A stretch of DNA of 64,000 nucleotides from Flavobacteriales bacterium (GTDB lineage Bacteria > Bacteroidota > Bacteroidia > Flavobacteriales_F > PHOS-HE28): assembly GCA_016699575.1 (NCBI GenBank), contig CP064979.1:930001-994000 (forward strand), written 5' to 3'. The notes under the pieces are model-generated. The model saw nothing but the letters and a program-made list of their open reading frames with translations, ran no database searches and had not been told where the DNA came from. Position numbers and translations under genes: made by a program. Positions 46,702-54,494 of the stretch are shown here, in pieces (position 1 is the first letter of the stretch; every line of letters begins with the position of its first letter).

Positions 46702-46774
46702 AAACTGCGAGCCGCTGGCCAAGAGCGCTGACCTTGGTCGACGCGCGACGGAGCCCACGGCCAGAGGCTAATGG

Positions 46775-47920
46775 CTACGAGCCTGAGTTCATACGTTGCT
46801 TCAGCACGGGCAAGAGCTGTGCCTTCCACGACATGAACGAGCCATCGAGGATGCGGGTGCGGGCTTCGCGCATCAGGTCCAGATAGAAACCGAGGTTGTG
46901 CAGGCTGGCGATCTGCGGGCCGAGCAATTCGCCGCTTTGGAAGAGGTGGCGCACGAAGGCCTTGGTGTACGCGGTGTCCACCCAGGTATTGCCTGCCGTG
47001 TCGAGCGGACCGTGGTCATCGGCCCATTGCTGGTTCTTGATGTTGAGGATGCCGTTGCGGGTGAAGAGCATGCCGTTGCGTCCGTTGCGGGTGGGCATCA
47101 CACAATCGAACATGTCGATGCCGATCGCGATGTTCTCCAGCAGGTTCCACGGCGTGCCCACGCCCATGAGGTAGCGCGGCCGGTCCTTCGGCAGGATGTC
47201 GCAACAGAGCTCGGCCATGGCGTACATCTCCTCCTCGGGCTCACCCACGCTGAGGCCGCCGATGGCATTGCCCTCCCGGCCCTGCTGCGCCACGAACTCG
47301 GCGCTCTGCTTGCGCAATGCGGGAAAGGTGCTGCCCTGCACGATGGGGAAGAGCATCTGATGGTGGCCGTACATGGGCACGGTGCTGTCGAACCGCGCAA
47401 TGCAGCGCTGCAACCAGCGGTGCGTCAGGTGCATGCTTTTCTCGGCGTAGGGCAGCTCGCAGGGCCATGGCGTGCACTCGTCGAAGGCCATCACGATGTC
47501 GGCTCCGATGGTGCGCTGGATGTCCATGACACCTTCCGGGGTGAAGAGGTGGCTGCTGCCGTCGATGTGGCTCTGGAACTTCACCCCTTCCTCGGTGATC
47601 TTGCGGATGTCGCTGAGCGAGTGCACCTGGAAGCCGCCGCTGTCGGTGAGGATGGCACGGTCCCAGCCGCTGAACTTGTGCAGACCGCCAGCATGCTCCA
47701 TGACTTGCGTACCGGGCCGCAGGTAGAGGTGGTAGGTATTGCCGAGGCAGATCTGCGCATCGAGGTCCTCACGCAGGTCGCGCGGGTGCACGGTCTTCAC
47801 GGCGCCTAGCGTGCCTACCGGCATGAAGACAGGTGTTGGTATGACGCCGTGGTCGGTGCGCAGCTCGCCCACGCGGGCCTTGCTCTGCGGGTCGGTGTGT
47901 TGGAGGGTGAAGCGGGACAC
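46775..47920 (-). CDS. tgt: Queuine/preQ1 tRNA-ribosyltransferase (TGT)
   Basis: TGT exchanges guanine-34 of tRNA for a queuosine precursor. 381 aa from the GTG at 47920, which gives (M)SRFTLQHTDPQSKARVG and has a promoter-like CATCTTCG 6 nt upstream; the ATG at 47959 is the alternative. General-base Asp is in TDSGGFQ (about 91) and nucleophile Asp in FDCVMPTRNGR (about 271). The usual zinc cysteines after PLD (pattern CxCxxC) are replaced by Gly, Thr and Asp in LDTAGNTWVDTAY, while the following His (LHNLGFY) is kept; I recall such loss in some Bacteroidota TGTs. lptF/G follows after a heptamer array. Confidence 0.93.
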   Translation of the reverse strand: MSRFTLQHTDPQSKARVGELRTDHGVIPTPVFMPVGTLGAVKTVHPRDLREDLDAQICLGNTYHLYLRPGTQVMEHAGGLHKFSGWDRAILTDSGGFQVHSLSDIRKITEEGVKFQSHIDGSSHLFTPEGVMDIQRTIGADIVMAFDECTPWPCELPYAEKSMHLTHRWLQRCIARFDSTVPMYGHHQMLFPIVQGSTFPALRKQSAEFVAQQGREGNAIGGLSVGEPEEEMYAMAELCCDILPKDRPRYLMGVGTPWNLLENIAIGIDMFDCVMPTRNGRNGMLFTRNGILNIKNQQWADDHGPLDTAGNTWVDTAYTKAFVRHLFQSGELLGPQIASLHNLGFYLDLMREARTRILDGSFMSWKAQLLPVLKQRMNSGS

Positions 47921-47926
47921 GGGCGG

Positions 47927-47934
47927 CGAAGATG
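47927..47934 (-). promoter_or_regulatory. Promoter-like element deciding the tgt GTG start
   Basis: Minus-strand CATCTTCG with 6 nt (CCGCCC) to the GTG at 47920. Confidence 0.5.
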
Positions 47935-47964
47935 CAACGGGGGTTGATGCTCCGGCCATCGGGT

Positions 47965-47972
47965 TAGCTTCA
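47965..47972 (+). promoter_or_regulatory. Promoter-like element for the leucine-rich-repeat gene
   Basis: TAGCTTCA, 18 nt before the ATG at 47991, divergent to the tgt element. Confidence 0.4.
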
Positions 47973-47990
47973 TGGCCTCAATCGTCCGCC

Positions 47991-50237
47991 ATGCTGAGGA
48001 ACTTTCTCTTCCTGTTCGGGGTGCTGTGCGCCGGACTCGTGCACAACGCCTCCGCGCAGTTGGTGTTTGTGCCGGACATCAACTTCCGCGCGGCGCTGAA
48101 CAACCGCGTTGCCGGGCTCGTTGATGCCAACGGCTACATCGATACACAGAGCTTCGCAGTGCAGACGGCCGTGGTGTTAGGAAACGCCCAAGGCGTGAAC
48201 CCCTTGCTGATCGATTGGACCCCTGCGGACCTCACGGGGCTGGAAGGACTTGTTGCGCTCTATTCGTTGGCTATTGACGGTGAGCCCGGCACGATGCCGG
48301 TCGTGACGTTGCCAGTGTTACCCTCCTCATTGCACCACGTGCACTTGCGAGAACTGTCCATTAACGTGTTGCCTGCGTGGCCAGCACCGTTGGAAACTTT
48401 CGCGATGATCGATATCGATGGAATGGCGGGGCTTCCTCCGCTCGCGCCGACCTTGACTGCGTTGCACCTTGAAGGCTGCGATCAACTCGCGGTCTTGCCC
48501 ACCCTCCCTAGCGGCCTTGATGAACTGTCGCTCCGGAACCTCGCGCTCCTTACAGTTATCCCGAATTGGCCGGTGAACACCACCGCGATAGAATTGGATG
48601 GATTGCCCGCACTGGCCCAAGTACCTTCGTTCCAACCGACCGACAACGGGCTTGTGATCGCATTCAGGAACCTTCCGGTGGCTCAATTGCCTGCTTGGCC
48701 TCAAGGGCTGGAGGAACTCACGCTCATGGACCTTCCGAATGTGGTCTGCCTATCCGCGCTTCCGAACAGTTTGCTTGAACTGAATGCCGGCTGGGATTTC
48801 AATTACTGCCTGCCGAACATTCCACCGAACGTTCAGGTTTTCCTTGGAGGATTCCAGGTCGGCGTGGGCAATTCCTGGCTCTGCACGCTTGTGAACTCCA
48901 ATTGCCCGCCGGGGGCACCCGTGGCCATTGGGAGTGTCTTTCTGGACAGTAATGGCAATGGGCTGTGCGACAGTGGTGAGTTGCCGTACACGCAAGCAAG
49001 CCTGGCCACAAGCGGTACGGTAGCAGGCCCTGCCACCGATGGCACCTACTCCGTTACGCTGCCCATCGGCTCCCATGCCATCAGTTGCATCCCGAACACC
49101 GCATACGTCAGCAACATCGCGCCTGCAACACATACAGCAACGTTCATCGGAGTGGCGGAAGTGGACTCGTTGAACCACTTCGCCATCACCCTGCAGCCGA
49201 ACATCCAGGACCTGGTGGTTGACCTCACCCTGCTCACCCCGCCCGTGCCAGGGTTCTACAGCCAGGCGAGGATCAGCTACATCAACGCAGGCACACAGGT
49301 GGAGAACGGTTCCGTCACCTTGATCCACGATGCCCTGCTTGCCTTCTCCAGCAGCACACCTTCACCCGACAACGTGAACGTCAATGTGATCACGTGGAAC
49401 TTCACGCAATTGCAGATCGGCGAGCAACGGGCCATTGATCTGCTGCTCTACACCCCGGTCGGCACCCTGCTGAGCACGGTGGTTTCGCACACAGCTGTTG
49501 TCGACCCATCGCCAACCGACGAAACACCATCGAACAACAGCAGTTCTTCCGTCACCGATGTCGTCGGCAGCTACGACCCCAACGACAAGGCCGTCTCCCC
49601 GACCGCCCTCACGCCTGCCCAAGTCGCGGCAGAGGAGCGCCTCACCTACACCATCCGCTTCCAGAACACCGGCACCTGGCCGGCTACGCGCGTGGTGCTA
49701 ACCGATACCCTGAGCACCGACCTGCAATGGAACACGATGCAAGAGATAGCTGCCAGCCATGCGCACACGTGGCACATCGCCGATGGTGTGCTGCACGTGG
49801 TGTTCGACAACATCATGCTGCCCGACAGCAACGCCAACGAGCCCGGGAGCCACGGCTTCTTCAAGTCCAGCATGAAGCCGGTGAGCACCCTGATGCTGGG
49901 CGATGCCGTGAGCAACATCGCCAACATCTACTTCGACTTCAACGAGCCTGTCATCACAAACGCGGCCGTCTTCACCGTGGACAACAACGTGGCCGTGGCC
50001 GAAGTGCCTCACAACGGCTTGCACCTGAGCCCCAACCCCACGAGCGATGTGCTTACCGTACGGCTGGACGAACCCGCCGACCGCGCCGCCGTGCATGTGA
50101 TGGACGTGACCGGTCGCACGGTGCTGAGGGCCACCATGAGCGGCACACGATTGCTATTGGACGTGGAGACGTTGCGGGCAGGGAGCTACACCGTGCGGGT
50201 GGGGGAAGGGATGGTGGGGCGTTTCGTGAAGAGGTGA
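47991..50237 (+). CDS. Secreted LRR protein, SdrD-like/DUF11-like domains, type A T9SS signal
   Basis: 748 aa with a signal peptide (FLFLFGVLCAGLVHNASAQ). Residues about 60-290 are leucine-rich repeats of the 'LPxLPxxLxxLxLxxL' kind (e.g. LPTLPSGLDELSLRNLALL), with period about 20-22. Next comes a GSVFLDSNGNGLCDSGE segment as in SdrD-B-type domains (about 318), a DUF11/DUF7619-like beta-sandwich (DPNDKAVSPTALTPAQVAAEERLTY), and a type A sorting domain (LHLSPNPTSDVLTV to MVGRFVKR). The ORF remains open upstream to 47739, but that part overlaps tgt on the other strand. Inferred surface-exposed binding protein. The next cargo gene starts 95 nt downstream. Confidence 0.88.
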   Translation: MLRNFLFLFGVLCAGLVHNASAQLVFVPDINFRAALNNRVAGLVDANGYIDTQSFAVQTAVVLGNAQGVNPLLIDWTPADLTGLEGLVALYSLAIDGEPGTMPVVTLPVLPSSLHHVHLRELSINVLPAWPAPLETFAMIDIDGMAGLPPLAPTLTALHLEGCDQLAVLPTLPSGLDELSLRNLALLTVIPNWPVNTTAIELDGLPALAQVPSFQPTDNGLVIAFRNLPVAQLPAWPQGLEELTLMDLPNVVCLSALPNSLLELNAGWDFNYCLPNIPPNVQVFLGGFQVGVGNSWLCTLVNSNCPPGAPVAIGSVFLDSNGNGLCDSGELPYTQASLATSGTVAGPATDGTYSVTLPIGSHAISCIPNTAYVSNIAPATHTATFIGVAEVDSLNHFAITLQPNIQDLVVDLTLLTPPVPGFYSQARISYINAGTQVENGSVTLIHDALLAFSSSTPSPDNVNVNVITWNFTQLQIGEQRAIDLLLYTPVGTLLSTVVSHTAVVDPSPTDETPSNNSSSSVTDVVGSYDPNDKAVSPTALTPAQVAAEERLTYTIRFQNTGTWPATRVVLTDTLSTDLQWNTMQEIAASHAHTWHIADGVLHVVFDNIMLPDSNANEPGSHGFFKSSMKPVSTLMLGDAVSNIANIYFDFNEPVITNAAVFTVDNNVAVAEVPHNGLHLSPNPTSDVLTVRLDEPADRAAVHVMDVTGRTVLRATMSGTRLLLDVETLRAGSYTVRVGEGMVGRFVKR

Positions 50238-50318
50238 GGATGTGAATGAGCGCTTGCGGATCTTCGGACGTGTATAGAACGGCACCACGCTCGAAGAGAT
50301 CCAACGCGCCTCCCCTGC

Positions 50319-50326
50319 TAGACTTG
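50319..50326 (+). promoter_or_regulatory. Promoter-like element 5 nt before a start codon
   Basis: TAGACTTG, then GCATC and ATG at 50332. Weaker match (CTTG instead of TTTG). Confidence 0.35.
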
Positions 50327-50331
50327 GCATC

Positions 50332-51759
50332 ATGTGCAAACAACTCCGCAACATCGCTTTCGGTCTGGTATTCATGGCGGGGCATGCGGGAGTGGCGCAG
50401 TGGTCGCGCACGTACGGCACCGGGCTGGGCCTTAACGGCCTTGTGCTGCGAGCGGATACAGAGATCGTTGTGGCTGGTGCTTGGGCCCCGTACCAAGGCC
50501 CATTGCTGATGCGCCTCGATGCGCAGGGTGACACCTTGCAGACCACTGCATATCCATGGTATTGGACGCCGGGTCGTACCAGCACGCTGGTGCCCGCACC
50601 CGATGGCGGGTTGCTGCTTGCAGGCAGCATGTCCAATGCGGGCAATGACGTCACCGTTGCGCACTTTTCGCCAACGCTGGACAGCATCCGTGCCGGATAC
50701 TCGAATGATGCCTGGAGCTGGCATGCCATCAACCTGACGGTTGCCCCGGACTCGACCATCTTGGTTTTCGGGGAAGCGGGGCCTGCTTGGGACTTGGGCA
50801 TCCAACGCTTTTCGCAACAACTGCAGCTTCTGGCGTCGTACCGCTTTCTGAGCCCCACGAACGAGACTTGCGGCAACGGCATTACGACCTTTGAGGGTGG
50901 TTTCGCCGTGGCTGGCATACGTGTACTATCCGGGGCGGATTGGAACATGCACGTGGTGAAGTCCGACGCCCAAGGCAACATCCAGTGGGAGCGCAGCATC
51001 GGCGATGACTGGTACGAGCTCGGCGGTTTCATTGCGCAAGCACCCGACACGAACTACTACGTGGCTGGAGGCTACCGCTGGCCGAACGTGCTGTTCGCGC
51101 GCAGCACCTTGGTGCAGTTGAACAGCGCTGGTGTTCCGCTGTGGTACTGCGTGGTGCCGACCGTCGGCTCCAGCTGGTTGTTAACCAAGCCGGTCATCAC
51201 CGACGATGGCCGCGTGCTGGCAGCCGGCAAGAGCATCATGAACGCTTACTACCGGGGCCAGTTGATGTGTGCCGACACGAGCGGCGCGCTGCTGTGGGAG
51301 CGCACCTACGCGACGGATACAATGGCCAACAATGCCTTCCTTGACATGCAGCAAGACCCCGACGGTGGGTTCGTTCTGGTGGGCCAAGCCACGGACCCGC
51401 TAACAGGGGACGACCGGCCGTGGGTGGTGCGTACCGATAGCGTGGGTTGTTTGGTTCCCGGCTGCGATGTGATCGATGGGATACAGGACCAGCGCACAGA
51501 TCTGGGCAGCGCATTGATCATTGCACCGAATCCAGTGACCGATCACGCACTGGTCACCGTGCGACTACCGTCAGGCATCAATTATGGAGCCTTGCAACTA
51601 ACACTCACAGATGGTTTAGGCCGCCGACTGCACTCGCAGTATGCCCTTAACCAGAAGACCGTGGAAGTCAGGCTCGAACATCTGACTGATGGGACCTACT
51701 ATCTGCACCTCACGAATGGGCCACACTGGTTGTCGGGTGGAAAGCTCGTTAAAGAGTAA
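50332..51759 (+). CDS. Secreted repeat protein, type A T9SS signal
   Basis: 475 aa with signal peptide (NIAFGLVFMAGHAGVAQ). Blades of a beta-propeller are suggested by recurring GGLLLAGS, GGFAVAGI, GRVLAAGK and GGFVLVGQ at spacings of about 60-85 residues. A cysteine-containing SVGCLVPGCD precedes the sorting domain (LIIAPNPVTDHALV, GLGRRLHSQ, TYYLHLTNGPHWLSGGKLVKE). The plan and C-terminal sequence match the protein at 43131-44639, so these are likely paralogues. It follows the LRR protein gene by 95 nt with its own promoter-like element. Confidence 0.86.
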   Translation: MCKQLRNIAFGLVFMAGHAGVAQWSRTYGTGLGLNGLVLRADTEIVVAGAWAPYQGPLLMRLDAQGDTLQTTAYPWYWTPGRTSTLVPAPDGGLLLAGSMSNAGNDVTVAHFSPTLDSIRAGYSNDAWSWHAINLTVAPDSTILVFGEAGPAWDLGIQRFSQQLQLLASYRFLSPTNETCGNGITTFEGGFAVAGIRVLSGADWNMHVVKSDAQGNIQWERSIGDDWYELGGFIAQAPDTNYYVAGGYRWPNVLFARSTLVQLNSAGVPLWYCVVPTVGSSWLLTKPVITDDGRVLAAGKSIMNAYYRGQLMCADTSGALLWERTYATDTMANNAFLDMQQDPDGGFVLVGQATDPLTGDDRPWVVRTDSVGCLVPGCDVIDGIQDQRTDLGSALIIAPNPVTDHALVTVRLPSGINYGALQLTLTDGLGRRLHSQYALNQKTVEVRLEHLTDGTYYLHLTNGPHWLSGGKLVKE

Positions 51760-51825
51760 TCCCCACCCCACCCCCGCTGTTCATAACTGCCCTGCCTGCA
51801 CCGGCCCCGCGCAAGGCCCCCCGGT

Positions 51826-51833
51826 AGCTTCGC
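51826..51833 (+). promoter_or_regulatory. Promoter-like element for glycosyltransferase
   Basis: TAGCTTCG, 33 nt before the ATG at 51867. Confidence 0.45.
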
Positions 51834-51866
51834 CGCAAAGCCGCCGTAGTTGGTGCGGCGTTGTGC

Positions 51867-52976
51867 ATGTCCCTGCTGCCTATCGTCCTGTGGATCCTCG
51901 TGGGTGCCGTTGTGGTGCTCCTCTTCTTCCATGCCGCCATCTTCAGCCGCCTGGCCTTCCGCACCAAGTGGCCCGCCCCCGACCGCACACGCCCGGTGAG
52001 CGTGGTGATCTGCGCCCGCAACGAGGCCCGCAACCTGCAAGGGCTCATCGACATGCTCATGGAGCAGGAGCACGACGAGTTCGAGGTGGTGATCGTGAAC
52101 GACCGCAGCGACGACGACACCCTGGAGGTGCTCAACTGGCTGAAGCCGAAATACGAGCGCCTGCGCGTGGTGAACATACAGGCCGACGAGAAGTTCAGCT
52201 ACGGCAAGAAGATCGCCCTGGGCGTGGGCATCCGTGCCGCCAAGCACCCGCACATCGTCCTCACCGATGCCGATTGCGTGCCCGCCAGCCGCCAATGGCT
52301 CTCGCTCATGTGCGCGGGCTTCAAGGACGGCCGGCAGATCATCATCGGCCACAGCCCATACGCGCACACGGGCGGCCTCACCAACGTGCTGGAGCGCTAC
52401 GACGGCACCACCAAGGCCATGCAGTACATCAGCTTCGCGCTGGCGGGGCTGCCGTACATGGGCGTGGGCCGCAACCTCGGCTACACGCAGGAGCTCTTTT
52501 TCAGCGCCCGCGGCCCGCGCCGCCACGCCCACATCATGAGCGGCGACGATGACCTCTTCATCAACGAAGTGGCCCGCGTGAAGAACACCACCGTGATGGC
52601 CGACCAGCGCGCCTTCATGACCACCGCCGCCACCGCCGACATGGCAACGTGGATCCGCCGCAAACGCCGTCACTTCACCACGGCGCAGTACTACCGCTTC
52701 GGCCACCAACTGCTGCTGCTGCTGCTGCCCGCCGCGCGCCTGCTCTTCTGGGCCTGCGTGGTGGCGCTGTGCGTAATGGGCCAGTGGTGGTGGGCCCTGG
52801 CCGCGCTGGGCGTGGAGCTGCTGCTCTTCTACCCCGTCGTAGCGTTGGCCCTGCACCGCCTGAAGGCCGGTGCCCTCCTCATCGTACTAACACTGCCGCT
52901 CGAATGGCTGTTCCTACTACTGGACCCGCTGCTGTACACCAGCACGCTCATCATCAAACCACGCCGATGGAAGTAA
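51867..52976 (+). CDS. Family 2 glycosyltransferase, membrane-anchored
   Basis: 369 aa. An N-terminal membrane helix (LWILVGAVVVLLFF) precedes a GT-A domain with SVVICARNEARNL, the DxD-type metal site TDADC (about Asp133), a second acidic motif SGDDDLF, and RKRRHF in place of the Q/RxxRW motif. Two or three hydrophobic C-terminal helices follow (LLLLLLPAARLLF, ALAALGVELLLFYPVVAL, LLIVLTLPLEWLFLLLDPLL). Probably makes or modifies a surface polysaccharide or glycolipid. The in-frame TTG at 51861 is not needed. The sigma-factor ATG lies 10 nt before its end. Confidence 0.9.
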   Translation: MSLLPIVLWILVGAVVVLLFFHAAIFSRLAFRTKWPAPDRTRPVSVVICARNEARNLQGLIDMLMEQEHDEFEVVIVNDRSDDDTLEVLNWLKPKYERLRVVNIQADEKFSYGKKIALGVGIRAAKHPHIVLTDADCVPASRQWLSLMCAGFKDGRQIIIGHSPYAHTGGLTNVLERYDGTTKAMQYISFALAGLPYMGVGRNLGYTQELFFSARGPRRHAHIMSGDDDLFINEVARVKNTTVMADQRAFMTTAATADMATWIRRKRRHFTTAQYYRFGHQLLLLLLPAARLLFWACVVALCVMGQWWWALAALGVELLLFYPVVALALHRLKAGALLIVLTLPLEWLFLLLDPLLYTSTLIIKPRRWK

Positions 52977-53575
52977 GCGAGAACCTCAGTGACAAGGCCC
53001 GGTACGACCTGGTGCTCGTGCGCCGCGCCGTGGACAAGAAAGACCAGAAGGCCTACGCCGAACTGATGAGCCGCTACCGCGACTCCATCTACTTCATGTT
53101 GTTGAAGATGATCAACAACAAGGACGACGCGGAGGATCTTACCATCGAGGCGTTCGGTAAGGCCTTCAATCGGCTGCACCAGTACACGCCGAACTACGCC
53201 TTCAGCACCTGGCTCTTCAAGATCGCGTCGAACAACTGCATCGACTGGATCCGCAAGCAGAAGAAGAAGATGCTCTCCATCGACCAGCCCTTCGGCACGG
53301 AGGACGGCGATGAGATGACCATAGAGCTGCGCGGCCACGGCCCCGATCCGGTGGACGTGGTGATCAAGGACCAGAAGGCCGAGGTGATGCGCGAAGTGGT
53401 GGACAAGCTGAAGCCGCGCTACCGCACCCTCATCGAGCTGAGGTACTACAAGGAGTACAGCTACGAGGAGATCGCCGAGGAACTGGACCTGCCGCTGGGC
53501 ACCGTGAAAGCGCAGCTCTTCCGCGCACGCGAGTTCATGATGAACGTGCTGGGGGCGCGGAGGGATACTATCTGA
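52967..53575 (+). CDS. RNA polymerase sigma factor, ECF type
   Basis: 202 aa. Region 2 (DLVLVRRAVDKKDQKAYAELMSRYRD, with the DAEDLTIEAFGKAF segment) and region 4 (LKPRYRTLIELRYYKEYSYEEIAEELDLPLGTVKAQLFRAREFM) are clear, with an acidic linker (DQPFGTEDGDEM). It would direct transcription of a regulon; in Porphyromonas an ECF sigma (SigP) is connected to PorX, but nothing here proves that link. The ATG lies 10 nt inside the glycosyltransferase gene; no anti-sigma factor gene is adjacent. Confidence 0.95.
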   Translation: MEVSENLSDKARYDLVLVRRAVDKKDQKAYAELMSRYRDSIYFMLLKMINNKDDAEDLTIEAFGKAFNRLHQYTPNYAFSTWLFKIASNNCIDWIRKQKKKMLSIDQPFGTEDGDEMTIELRGHGPDPVDVVIKDQKAEVMREVVDKLKPRYRTLIELRYYKEYSYEEIAEELDLPLGTVKAQLFRAREFMMNVLGARRDTI

Positions 53576-53584
53576 GGGGAAAAG

Positions 53585-53682
53585 CAAGTGTCAAGGTCCA
53601 AGGCTCAAGTGACAAGGTCCAAGTAAGTGCTACCTGTCGGTTCTTGAATTTTGACACTTGTCACTTGGGCTTTGACACTTGG
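53585..53682. repeat. Heptamer array CAAGNNN, copy 3, with inverted second half
   Basis: The left half (53585-53626) has six direct units (CAAGTGT, CAAGGTC, CAAGGCT, CAAGTGA, CAAGGTC, CAAGTAA). The right half (53641-53682) has six units on the opposite strand. Together they can form a large, imperfect hairpin with a 14-nt loop (53627-53640). It begins 9 nt after the sigma stop and ends 1 nt before the rsmG ATG. Confidence 0.85.
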
Positions 53683-53683
53683 A

Positions 53684-54361
53684 ATGGAACGCCTGCTCCA
53701 CTACTTCCCTGACCTGTCCGCCCAGCAGCGCGAGCAGTTCGCGGCATTGGGCCCGCTTTACAACGAGTGGAACGCCCGCGTGAACCTCATCTCACGCAAC
53801 GATATCGTGCACCTCTACGAGCGGCATGTGCTGCACTCGCTGGGCGTGGCGATGGCGTTGGAAGGGGCAACGCAGGATCGCTCGGCGTTGAAGGGTTTGT
53901 CACTTCGAGCGCAGTCGAGAAGCGACTTGAAGTTCATCGACGTCGGCACCGGCGGCGGCTTCCCCGGCGTGCCGCTGGCCATCCTCTACCCGCAGTGCAC
54001 CTTCCACATGATAGACGGCATCGGAAAGAAGATCGCTGCGGTGAAGGGCGTCATTGAAGGATTGGGCCTCACCAACGCCACCGCCGAGCAGGTGCGCAGC
54101 GAGGACCACCGCCAGAAGTACGACGTGATCGTGAGCCGTGCAGTGACCACGCTGCCCGAGTTCATCAGGGCTACGAAGCATCTCGTGCCTCACCCCCAAC
54201 CCCTCTCCAAAGGAGAGGGGAGCCGCATCCTCTATTTGAAGGGCGGCGAGTTGGCCGACGAGATCCTGCCGGTGAAGCAGCCCGTGCGCGTGCACGAACT
54301 GGCGTCCGTTTTCCAGGAGGAGTTCTTCGCCACGAAAAAGGTGGTGGAAGTCGCGCTGTAG
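53684..54361 (+). CDS. rsmG: 16S rRNA (guanine(527)-N7)-methyltransferase
   Basis: 225 aa. Family core: YNEWNARVNLISRNDIVHLYERHVLHSL, SAM site FIDVGTGGGFPGVPLAI (about 87), and RAVTTLPEFI, LYLKGGEL. Two insertions coincide with DNA repeats: about 19 residues (TQDRSALKGLSLRAQSRSD) before the SAM site, from a CACTTCGAGCG-type repeat at 53899-53925, and HPQPLSKGEG near residue 173, from a perfect palindrome at 54200-54220. Both are in frame and in loop positions, and the motifs are intact. The ATG abuts the heptamer hairpin; the frame is open further upstream but only through repeat sequence. Confidence 0.93.
   Translation: MERLLHYFPDLSAQQREQFAALGPLYNEWNARVNLISRNDIVHLYERHVLHSLGVAMALEGATQDRSALKGLSLRAQSRSDLKFIDVGTGGGFPGVPLAILYPQCTFHMIDGIGKKIAAVKGVIEGLGLTNATAEQVRSEDHRQKYDVIVSRAVTTLPEFIRATKHLVPHPQPLSKGEGSRILYLKGGELADEILPVKQPVRVHELASVFQEEFFATKKVVEVAL
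53899..53925 (+). repeat. CACTTCGAGCG-type repeat inside rsmG
   Basis: Sequence GTCACTTCGAGCGCAGTCGA followed by GAAGCGA, a known kind of extragenic repeat in bacterial genomes, with ends that partly pair (CTTCGA / TCGAGAAG). It adds residues before the SAM-binding loop. Confidence 0.65.
54192..54221 (+). repeat. Palindromic repeat inside rsmG
   Basis: Contains CCCCTCTCC, AAA, GGAGAGGGG: a perfect 9-bp stem with 3-nt loop (54200-54220). Read in frame as HPQPLSKGEG. Confidence 0.8.
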
Positions 54362-54395
54362 CGCTACAGACTGCCGTCACACGGCAATGCTCGAA

Positions 54396-54429
54396 CCTCA
54401 CCCCTGCAATCTCCGAAGGAGAGGGAGGA
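54396..54429 (+). repeat. Palindromic repeat copy between rsmG and the ABC exporter
   Basis: Related sequence CCTCACCCCTGCAATCTCCG then AAGGAGAGGGAGG, a decayed copy of the rsmG repeat in the 133-nt convergent gap. Confidence 0.6.
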
Positions 54430-54494
54430 ATGCGTGCAAGCGACTACCGCCATGCACCTCGGCAGGAACTGTAGCGCTCGCAGCGAGCGATAGA

